From positions 1-64,000 of the forward strand of contig CALFUT010000029.1 in the NCBI GenBank assembly GCA_937929805.1: DNA of 64,000 nucleotides, written 5' to 3'. The notes under the pieces are model-generated. The model had not been told where the DNA came from and did no database searches. It was given only the letters and a program-made list of their open reading frames with translations. This document shows, piece after piece, positions 36,046 through 43,549 of the stretch. The stretch is from an uncultured Pirellulaceae bacterium (lineage in GTDB: Bacteria > Planctomycetota > Planctomycetia > Pirellulales > Pirellulaceae). Each line of letters opens with the position of its first letter. Positions within the stretch are counted from its first letter, which is position 1. Made by a program: the position numbers and the translations under genes.

Positions 36046-39000
36046 TTGACGGCTAGTCGTACAATTTGTTGGGCTGTGCAAATCATATTTGAATCGCCGG
36101 TTTGCTTGCCGATTCTTCGAGGAACCGAACGCTTGGCTCCGGAGTACGAGAAGGAATTCTTTGATCTTGGACTTATCGGTGGTTCTCAGGTAGCACTGAC
36201 GGCTTGTGAAATGGGAGCAAATGGCAACGGTGGCTCTTTTGACACGCTAAACAGCGTATTGCCATTAACCCAACCCGAATTCGTGATAATGGTTGGGATA
36301 GCATGGGGTAACGACTCTGCAGACATTGGCGACATCTTAATCTCAAAAGAACTTGCCGATTATAGTCTGCGACGAGTAGGTCAAACCGAAGAAGGAGATC
36401 AGAAAATCGTTTCGCGCGGCACTCGTGTACCCGGCTCCGATGTCATCTTGAAGCGTCTTAAGATGTACTCCCGGAAAACGAGCCAGAAAGTTGACGACGG
36501 ACTAGTTGTTTCCGGCCCCGAACTAATAGACAACCGCAATTATCGCGACGAAATTCTTCAGCAGTATCCGGAGGCTCTGGGTGGGGAGATGGAAGGATTT
36601 GGCGTTTATCGCGCATGTGCGAAACACAAAAAGGAATGGCTTGTCGTAAAAGCAGTATGCGACCATGCGGACGGCAAAAAAAAGGAAGACAAGAAGCGAC
36701 GACAAAGAATTGCAGCCGAAAACGCAGCCAACTTCGCGATCGGAGCGATTGAGGCTAAAGCGTTTGTCGGAGAAGCAGAAAAAGAACAGATTCAAAACGA
36801 GGAGGTTCAAACAGGTTCGGTAAATGTCCCTCCGCTGCAAGCAGTCTATTTGTATCGACCGAGATTGGTCAGCGCCGTTGAAAAGAAGTTTTTTGACAAT
36901 GCCTCGGATCGAACTCGAAATAAAGCGCTAGTTGGCGGCATTGGATTTGGAAAAAAGTCAGTCGCTGTTGAGCTGCTCCAATCTCGCAGATCGAAAAACA
37001 AGGCGGGCGCGATTTGGTTGGATTGCACCAATAATCGAACGTTGTGCGAAACGCTTTACGATGCCATTTCTCTTATGGGAGGCATTCCTCCCAAGAACAA
37101 TCGAAATCTATCGAAGCTATTAACGATTCTTGCCGAACGAATCACTGCTCCCGACTGGGAAGTTGTTTTCGCTGACCTCAAGAGCGTTGAGTTGGCTAAG
37201 AGACTTTCAATCTGTTTCGCAAACGTCTCGACGATCACAACCACCACCAATGAAAATGTTGCGAAAACACTCGGATGCGTCACGTTCACCCTTAGACCGT
37301 TCACATTTGAGGATTCGGCAAGGCTCATTCAATTTGTTTCCGGTTTTGAGAATCTTAGTGCGTCGAGATTCAAACGACTTGCCGATATCTGTGGATACTT
37401 GCCAGAACCACTGTCCGCAGCGAGTGCATTGTTGCGCCGAACCAGCCGGTGGGAAGACCTAAGCGACAGCATCAGCCGAATCGAGATGTCATTAAGTGAA
37501 GGTGATTTGGCGTCTCGAATCAAAGAAGAGTCGCTTTCCAGCCTCACAGATGAAGAAAGAATCAGATTTCAAGACCTTTCTGTTCTTGAACCGGGCTCCG
37601 ACATTTCGGAGAGCGCGCTTCGAGTCTTTTGGAATGATCTCGAACGAGTATCGTTTCGACAATTCGTCGAAAAACTGTTACGGAATCAGCTCTTGTACTT
37701 GGTCGCCACCGAGACCTACAGAGTCAACTCTTTCTTGCAGTCCAGCTTGAATTCAGACGAGTTGGTTTCAGCACGCGACGTAGTGGAAAAAGTTTGCCAA
37801 TCTTATCTCGAAAAATTTGGTACTTGGGAAAATGTTCCTTTCGACGGCTTCTACGAGAGATCATTACTTCAAACTTTGGTCGATTACCGGATGCCGAAGA
37901 AGGCGAAAGCGGTGGCGGCAAATCTGTTGTGTTTTCCAAATGATCTTGATTCGTCCGTGGTGCGAGTTTGCCTGAAACTCTTACCTGATGCCCATGCAAA
38001 AGCTCACTTATTGCTTAGCGCGACTGACGATATAGTTGTCCAACAGCACTGCATGCTCTACCTCGGTCCTAAGGCTAAGGATCATGCCAAGCGATTGGTT
38101 CGGCAGTCGAGAAACGAAACCATTCAGGCGCTTTGTTTGCACGTTCTGGGTGAAGATGCGGAGGTCGAGGCTCGGAGGCTGATTGGTAACGCCACGAATG
38201 ACGTGTTAATTAGTGTCTGTTTGAAGAATATATCTCGAGTATCCCAGAAGCAACTGGAGGGGCTTTATCGACGTTGCCCATCGGTTGCCGTGAGGATTGT
38301 CTGCCTGAAACGGATGGACGACTCGAACGCCAAAGAGTTTGCTAGAGAGTTTATTGAAGAAACCGAGAATCCAACCGCTTTGACAATGTGTCTCAAAATT
38401 CTTGGGCAAGAAGCCAAACCAAAAGCAAAGGCGCTACTTTCAAACCACGAAAACGAAATGGTCCGACTCGCCTGCTTGAAGATTATCGGCGATCGAGACA
38501 AAAAGTTCGTCCGGCGATTTCTACGAGTTTCTGAGAAATCTGACCAAGTACTTTGCTGGTGCCTTAATCGGCTTGGAGACGAAGAGGGGGCCAAAGATTT
38601 CGCACGGCAAATTCTTAAGCTTGAACGTGGCTTTCAATTGATTTGCAAGGCTCTTCATACGCTCGGTAAATCGGGGCTTCCGGAAGCGCGAAACCTCTTG
38701 GAGACTAATCACGATCCCCGTGTTTTGATGACCTGTCTCAGAATGGTCCCTGAGAATGAGGCAAGGTTTTATGCCCGCAAGATTTTGGACGAGGTGAAAC
38801 GGGGAGAGCTCGAAGAGATTGTGGCTGCAAGCTGTATCAAGACGTTGGGAGTGGACGCGACGGATGATGCGAGAGAATTTTTGCTCACTACAACTTGCAC
38901 TGAGGTACAAGTCGCGTGCGTCGACTTGATCGGAGCGAACAATCAAGATTTGGTGCTTAAACTACTTGCCAAAACCAGGAACGAACCGCTAATCCAAAAG

Positions 39001-39132
39001 TGCTTAAAAATTGTTGGTAAAAAGGGAGTTGAAGCAGCAAGGCTGTGGGAGCATCGAGCAAAGGGTTGTCAGCTCGTCCAAACTTGTCAGGAAATCATTC
39101 GCGAGCATTCAAACGCAGTTCGCACAAAGTAG
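36046..39132 (+). CDS. NLR-like protein: PNP-type nucleosidase, NB-ARC ATPase, HEAT-like repeats
   Basis: The 1028-residue product has three parts. (1) About residues 20-240 resemble purine-nucleoside-phosphorylase/MTA-nucleosidase domains: VIMVGIAWGNDSADIGDILIS, then GGEMEGFGVYRACA (EMEG 181-184) and VVKAVCDHADG (Asp 206), where catalytic residues lie. (2) About 265-470 is an NB-ARC/STAND ATPase: P-loop-like GGIGFGKKS (298-305 region), STITTTTNENVAKTL (sensor 1) and CGYLPEPLSAASALL (GLPLA-like motif). (3) About 640-1020 is a solenoid of roughly 14 repeats of 28-31 residues with a CLK-x-LG core. This is the layout of NLR-type sensors with a nucleosidase effector. Start uncertain: TTG 36046 or GTG 36076. 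Confidence 0.75.
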   Translation: MTASRTICWAVQIIFESPVCLPILRGTERLAPEYEKEFFDLGLIGGSQVALTACEMGANGNGGSFDTLNSVLPLTQPEFVIMVGIAWGNDSADIGDILISKELADYSLRRVGQTEEGDQKIVSRGTRVPGSDVILKRLKMYSRKTSQKVDDGLVVSGPELIDNRNYRDEILQQYPEALGGEMEGFGVYRACAKHKKEWLVVKAVCDHADGKKKEDKKRRQRIAAENAANFAIGAIEAKAFVGEAEKEQIQNEEVQTGSVNVPPLQAVYLYRPRLVSAVEKKFFDNASDRTRNKALVGGIGFGKKSVAVELLQSRRSKNKAGAIWLDCTNNRTLCETLYDAISLMGGIPPKNNRNLSKLLTILAERITAPDWEVVFADLKSVELAKRLSICFANVSTITTTTNENVAKTLGCVTFTLRPFTFEDSARLIQFVSGFENLSASRFKRLADICGYLPEPLSAASALLRRTSRWEDLSDSISRIEMSLSEGDLASRIKEESLSSLTDEERIRFQDLSVLEPGSDISESALRVFWNDLERVSFRQFVEKLLRNQLLYLVATETYRVNSFLQSSLNSDELVSARDVVEKVCQSYLEKFGTWENVPFDGFYERSLLQTLVDYRMPKKAKAVAANLLCFPNDLDSSVVRVCLKLLPDAHAKAHLLLSATDDIVVQQHCMLYLGPKAKDHAKRLVRQSRNETIQALCLHVLGEDAEVEARRLIGNATNDVLISVCLKNISRVSQKQLEGLYRRCPSVAVRIVCLKRMDDSNAKEFAREFIEETENPTALTMCLKILGQEAKPKAKALLSNHENEMVRLACLKIIGDRDKKFVRRFLRVSEKSDQVLCWCLNRLGDEEGAKDFARQILKLERGFQLICKALHTLGKSGLPEARNLLETNHDPRVLMTCLRMVPENEARFYARKILDEVKRGELEEIVAASCIKTLGVDATDDAREFLLTTTCTEVQVACVDLIGANNQDLVLKLLAKTRNEPLIQKCLKIVGKKGVEAARLWEHRAKGCQLVQTCQEIIREHSNAVRTK

Positions 39133-39150
39133 TTATTCGCTTGCAGTTCG

Positions 39151-39175
39151 TTCGTAGTACCGCCTACAGGCGGAA
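39151..39175 (+). repeat. REP-like hairpin 4 (forward)
   Basis: TTC-GTAG-TA-CCGCCT-AC-AGGCGG-AA, lying 18 bases after the NLR-like stop. Arms differ from the others but keep pairing. Confidence 0.85.
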
Positions 39176-39185
39176 TTGCGCTGAC

Positions 39186-39210
39186 TTCCGGCTAAAGCCG
39201 GTACTACAAA
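39186..39210 (-). repeat. REP-like hairpin 5 (inverted)
   Basis: On the minus strand it reads TTT-GTAG-TA-CCGGCT-TT-AGCCGG-AA. It forms an inverted pair with REP 4 across 10 bases. HsdM-like reading begins directly at its outer end. Confidence 0.85.
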
Positions 39211-39445
39211 CGACGAACTGCGCGATGATGGGCTTTCCTGCATGGGTTACACCGAGCAGATCACTTTTCTGCTCTTTCTGAAAATGGCCGACGAGCAGAC
39301 GCGGCCGCCTTACAACCGCGCTAGAATCGTGCCCACCAAACTCGGCTGGGCCAGCTTGCTGGAACGTAACGGCGAAGAACTCGAACGACATTACCGCAAG
39401 ATTCTCGATGGATTAGGAACACTAATTGGCACTCATCTTCACTAA
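39209..39445 (+). pseudogene. hsdM: Type I methyltransferase HsdM, N-terminal remnant
   Basis: The frame reads NDELRDDGLSCMGYTEQITFLLFLKMADEQTRPPYN and then WASLLERNGEELERHYRKILDGLG. This is the conserved N-terminal helical domain of HsdM (N6_N4_Mtase_N type), where family members have LRDDGLSY-x-EQITFLLFLKMADE. The SAM-binding motif and DPPY/NPPF parts are absent, and the frame ends after about 67 residues past ATG 39242. Homology begins immediately after the inverted REP, upstream of any start codon. It is a truncated fragment of the same locus as the HsdR remnant. Confidence 0.8.
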
Positions 39446-39577
39446 ACGGCACGCGAAGGAAAATGAACCGAGCATTGGATTAGTGTTAATCAGTGCAGAT
39501 TAGCGTTCTCAAATTCAGGGCTGGGAGAGTCATGTCCTTCTCATTCCAAACGTTGTGGCCTTGTCACTCATGTTAAA
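39446..39577. other. Degraded flank downstream of HsdM remnant
   Basis: A short stretch with the phrase TTAGTGTTAATCAGTG-CAGATTAGCG at about 39481-39506, a partly self-similar (TTA-x-TG / GATTAG) sequence. It carries no gene and probably belongs to the decayed restriction locus edge. Confidence 0.3.
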
Positions 39578-42007
39578 CTACCGATTGATTCCAAGCGTGA
39601 AGGTGAATCCTCGCAGCCCAAAATCGTCCTGAGCCAAAAAGCCGGATCCGCCGCTGTTGAATGACTCGTTCATGTAACCGATGCGGCCGAAGACTGCTCG
39701 ATTTTCGCCGATCCGCTGCTTGATTTGCAGCGCGGTCAGGAGACCCAACGTGGTCACGATTTCGTCCGTGCCCACTCGCTGAAAAGTATCCTGTCCGAAA
39801 ATGCGCTGGTCACGCTTTCCAAACAGCAGTGAACCGCCGAATCGTGTGAGGAACTCGAACCGAGTATGACCGACCGGTCGATAGTATTCGATGTTCAGTC
39901 GCGGGCCGAACGCTCGCATATCCGATCGCGAGTTCAAAGTTTGCAGCACGGCGCCGGCACCGTCGGTGACGCTGGCATTCACTAAGTGATCGATGTCGAC
40001 CGCCTGAAATCCGAACATGCCGTTGATTCGAGTGACCGGCAGTTGGACTTCTTTGAAAACTGAAAAGCCAAACGATTTGAAGTTTAGCTCGTGGTTGCCC
40101 GAAAGTGTCTGCCCCGGAGCGTTCGTAGCAATCGCGGATGTGAGAAAAACATTTGGCAATGCAGACCGCACCTCGGCTGACGTCGCCGCCCCGCTAGTGA
40201 ACGACTGCGTGTCAGAAGTTGCATCAAGGTTGCGGTAGTCAAATTCGAAGCCCGGACCGTATTTTGATTCGAAGCCAAAGCGAAGACTCGGCATGAACTC
40301 GAAGTCGAAGTCAAACACCTGCGAGTTGACAAAATTATTGCCCGAGCTTTGGTCGAGGGTCGTGATCCCCGAGTTCCCGTTAAACCGTGGCTTCACAAAT
40401 TGCGCCTCGACCGAGCCAAACCATCGCCCGGTTGCCAAGATTTCGCTAAACGGAGGAAACTCGCGCTTCTTGTTTTCGAAATCGTACTCCGTGTGTCCGC
40501 TATCGTAAGTGCCTGCATTTCGAACCGTCGGGAATGGTGCGCGTTGACCAAGGTCCGGGCGAAATTGCGCGTTTGGCGGCTGGGCTGGAAACGCGCTCGG
40601 GGCGTTGACGACCGTCTGCGAAGGGGAAAACGGTTGAGGCGGATAGGTGTTGGGGTTCGGTTGCTTTTTGCCACCGAAAGAAAACCGTTTCTGTTTTGCT
40701 GCTGGAACGGGTTCATCAAATTGAGATTGCGAAAAATCAGGCTGTGAATTGTTCTGGTCGAATCGTTTCTTAAACAGTTTTGGTGCCGAACCTGAGCCTG
40801 AACTAGCGCCCAACCTAGCCCCCAAACCAAAGGGCAACGGAAATGACGGCCCGGTTCCTTGCTGAGACTGAACTGCCGGCTGAGCCTGCGGGGCAGGGGA
40901 TCCTTGCGTGACGCGTTGTAAAACACCGGGGGCATTGCCCCAACCAAAACCAGATCCAAACTGTTCCTGCGGCACGACCGTCGCCGGAGCAGAGACCGTC
41001 GCGTTCGTGGAGCCTTGTTGGAACACTTGCGGCAGCTGATAGGGTGTCGCCGGCGCTTGAACCAATGGAGCGATTGGAGGAGCGATGGTTTGTGGATACT
41101 GAATCGCTGGGGCGATTGGTGGAGCGGTCGTCTGAGGATACCGAATTTCTGGAGAGGTTGGAAACGAGTTACTGGTTTGATTGGACGTCTGTGAAGGCGA
41201 TGGTGGTGTGGAGCCGAGCGTAGGGATGGTTGGTACTTCCACGTTCCCTTCAACGACCTCTTTGGGCAACGGTGTCTCGGGTGAGATATTATCTTCCAGT
41301 GGCGACGGCGGAGAAGCCGGCGGTTCAAGCTCAACAGGATCTTGCGTGGTTGTGGGTGAAGGCAAGTCTAGGCGGTTGTCGTTGGCATCTAGAATGCTCG
41401 CAGGAACGGTAGGTGCGAGCGGAATGTCACGCGAATCTTGGGTATCGAATTCTGCAGGTCGAAACGGCGACGCTGATCGTACAGACCGAGTCGGGGGTGG
41501 TGGGGCTTGACGGCCTACCAAGTCTTTGACCGAAGGGGCGCCAGTACTTTCGTATTGGTAGGCCGACGATGTGTTGGGTGCAAAGGCAGGCGGGTATGCG
41601 GTCGCCGGTCCGTTCGCGTAGCTGGGCATGCTATTTCGCACGGTTGGATTTTGCACGGGTGGCTGACCGTAGGCGAACGAGGACGGACTACGCCGCGTAG
41701 GGCGGCTGTAGTTTTGCCCGGCCGAAAATGGATCTGCTCCGCCGCCAGGGCTTGAGTTGCCCCAACTATCAGGCGACATCGATTGGTAATTGGAACCGGG
41801 TGCATCCGCTTGAAATGGTCGCGAAGTCGAAAAACTCTGCGGGGCTGCGGTCGCCGTGGGTGAGCCGTAGGCGCCATACTGACTGGTGCCGTAGCCGAAA
41901 TTGCCTTGCGCGGCGTGGGCGTCGCTGACTGGAGCAAGGAGTATGGTCGAGACCGTGAACGCTAAAATCGAGCAGTAGCGGGCGACAAGTTGTAAACAAA
42001 AACGCAT
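39578..42007 (-). CDS. BBP7-type outer membrane beta-barrel protein
   Basis: The 809-residue product starts at ATG 42007 with AAGGA upstream. Residues 1-33 are a signal peptide ending in AHAAQ. Residues 35-530 are a low-complexity Pro/Ser/Gln/Thr-rich surface or linker region with repeated QYPQTxAPPIAP units. The last 270 residues are beta-barrel-like: RWFGSVEAQFVKPRF, FMPSLRFGFESKYG, PGFEFDYRNLDA and RFGGSLLFGKRDQR, ending FGLRGFTFTLGINR with the C-terminal aromatic pattern of a barrel. This is the BBP7 family of planctomycete outer-membrane proteins. Function unknown beyond a surface or porin role. A longer start at 42076 is less likely. Confidence 0.82.
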   Translation of the reverse strand: MRFCLQLVARYCSILAFTVSTILLAPVSDAHAAQGNFGYGTSQYGAYGSPTATAAPQSFSTSRPFQADAPGSNYQSMSPDSWGNSSPGGGADPFSAGQNYSRPTRRSPSSFAYGQPPVQNPTVRNSMPSYANGPATAYPPAFAPNTSSAYQYESTGAPSVKDLVGRQAPPPPTRSVRSASPFRPAEFDTQDSRDIPLAPTVPASILDANDNRLDLPSPTTTQDPVELEPPASPPSPLEDNISPETPLPKEVVEGNVEVPTIPTLGSTPPSPSQTSNQTSNSFPTSPEIRYPQTTAPPIAPAIQYPQTIAPPIAPLVQAPATPYQLPQVFQQGSTNATVSAPATVVPQEQFGSGFGWGNAPGVLQRVTQGSPAPQAQPAVQSQQGTGPSFPLPFGLGARLGASSGSGSAPKLFKKRFDQNNSQPDFSQSQFDEPVPAAKQKRFSFGGKKQPNPNTYPPQPFSPSQTVVNAPSAFPAQPPNAQFRPDLGQRAPFPTVRNAGTYDSGHTEYDFENKKREFPPFSEILATGRWFGSVEAQFVKPRFNGNSGITTLDQSSGNNFVNSQVFDFDFEFMPSLRFGFESKYGPGFEFDYRNLDATSDTQSFTSGAATSAEVRSALPNVFLTSAIATNAPGQTLSGNHELNFKSFGFSVFKEVQLPVTRINGMFGFQAVDIDHLVNASVTDGAGAVLQTLNSRSDMRAFGPRLNIEYYRPVGHTRFEFLTRFGGSLLFGKRDQRIFGQDTFQRVGTDEIVTTLGLLTALQIKQRIGENRAVFGRIGYMNESFNSGGSGFLAQDDFGLRGFTFTLGINR

Positions 42008-42191
42008 CGGAGATTCCTTCTGGCCATCAGCGAAAGCTGTGTGTACAGGCAGAATCGGAACAACCGGTAAACTCAAACAGAAAAATCCTGAGAACCCGAT
42101 CGACCGTCAAATCCGGTAAGGCTTCCGTAATCGTCAAGGTTTAACAGCTGAGCCGGCGACACGCTTTCGTCCGCCGGATAGACTCCGGAAA

Positions 42192-43442
42192 CTACGCTTT
42201 CAGGTCGGCCAAGCGGTCCCGCGCTTCCTCGGCCCAAGGGCTTTTTGGTGCGAGATCCAAAAACTGCTGCCAGTGAATGACAGCATCTTCGGTGCGGCCG
42301 ACTTGGTCTAGAACGCCAGCCAGATAGAAATGCACGTCGGGATATTCCGAGTGGTGCAGCAAGGCGCCTTCGAAGGCAGAAATCGCCAGATCGGGTTCGC
42401 CCGATTCGACTAATACGCAGCCCAGATTCGCACGAGCCTCAACGAACGCTTCGTCCAGTTCGACGGCCATGAAGTATCGCTCCCGCGCGCCAGCTAGATC
42501 GCCAATCTGGTACAGCAGTTCCGCGATACGAAAGCAAACGTCCGGAGTTGAACCAAAAGCAAGCGCCTGTGATCGGTACGTCTGAATCGCGAGCTCGGGT
42601 TCGCCCGCATCTTCTTGTTCGATGGCCAGCTGAATGAATTCTGCAGGAGTCGCCAACTGGTCCAGCGATTTGGCATCGTCCAGTGGAAGCGAATCAGGAT
42701 TGCCAATCGAAAGAACACTCGGTTGGCCGTCTGGAGATTCGTTCGGCTGTTCGGTCAATGCGTCAAAATCGATCCGCATCTGCCCGCCCGGCTCGAGCAA
42801 GCCCTGTCCTTGTCGAAGCAAGACGTGACGACCTTCGACGATTACCGACAATTGCGAAAGAGGCCGTTGCAGATCCGGGTACAGACTGGCCAGTTTTGAA
42901 AGTCTTGACTCGATTTGCTGAGGTGCGGCACCGGAGGCGATCAGCTTTGCCAGTCGACGCGCCGAAGCGACTTCTTGAAAATCAAAGTATGGCAGCTTGT
43001 GAACTTGCCGCGTCGGACTGATTAAGCCTCGGCGATGCCAGCGACGAATCGTAGAGATCGGTAGCTCGAGCAGTTGGGCGAGCATGGCTGGCGTGTAAAA
43101 CTGGCCGACCTCAATATCTGAATCGACCATGCCCAGCCGTTGCCACAACTGGGTCTCGCTGAGAATCTCCATTTGGCCGTTGGCGGCCGCCGCGACGACA
43201 TTGTCCTCAAGCAGTTCATCGTGTTGCTCGACCGAGAATTGATCGGCTCCGATGACGACCATGTTGACCGAGTCATCAAGTTTGTCGGCCACTGTGCCGC
43301 CATGATTTCGAACAAGTTCGCGAGCGTCTTTTCGGTTCATGGAACCGAGTTTGCCAATAAACACGATCCGGCGTTCGCGCAAGCCATCGCGATCGGGTGG
43401 CTCCGAGGCAGTAAGTGGTTCGGTTGAATCGACTGAAGACAT
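42192..43442 (-). CDS. BRCT, MerR-type HTH and TPR fusion protein
   Basis: The 416-residue product combines three domains. About residues 22-100 is BRCT-like (RRIVFIGKLGSMNRKDARELVRNHGGTVADKL...VNMVVIGAD, as in NAD-dependent ligase). About 110-180 is a MerR-type winged helix (FYTPAMLAQLLELPISTIRRWHRRGLISPTRQVHKLPYFDFQEV). From about 285 to the end are TPR repeats (VCFRIAELLYQIGDLAGARERYFMAVELD, VEARANLGCVLVESGEPDLAISAF). It is likely a cytoplasmic DNA-binding or adaptor protein. Start ATG 43442. BRCT-MerR-TPR in one chain is unusual. Confidence 0.82.
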   Translation of the reverse strand: MSSVDSTEPLTASEPPDRDGLRERRIVFIGKLGSMNRKDARELVRNHGGTVADKLDDSVNMVVIGADQFSVEQHDELLEDNVVAAAANGQMEILSETQLWQRLGMVDSDIEVGQFYTPAMLAQLLELPISTIRRWHRRGLISPTRQVHKLPYFDFQEVASARRLAKLIASGAAPQQIESRLSKLASLYPDLQRPLSQLSVIVEGRHVLLRQGQGLLEPGGQMRIDFDALTEQPNESPDGQPSVLSIGNPDSLPLDDAKSLDQLATPAEFIQLAIEQEDAGEPELAIQTYRSQALAFGSTPDVCFRIAELLYQIGDLAGARERYFMAVELDEAFVEARANLGCVLVESGEPDLAISAFEGALLHHSEYPDVHFYLAGVLDQVGRTEDAVIHWQQFLDLAPKSPWAEEARDRLADLKA

Positions 43443-43549
43443 GGTGAGCGGTTGGAGGCACAGGAAAATCGTTGTGTGATTTTCCTACCTCGGTTCCACG
43501 ATGTCAATCGACCGCCTGAGCGACATTTTTTTCAGAGCGATCGAAGTTC

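Noticed and set aside
39242-39445. Small independent gene of 67 codons
   Set aside because: It is a clear fragment of HsdM's N-terminal domain; homology begins before its first ATG.
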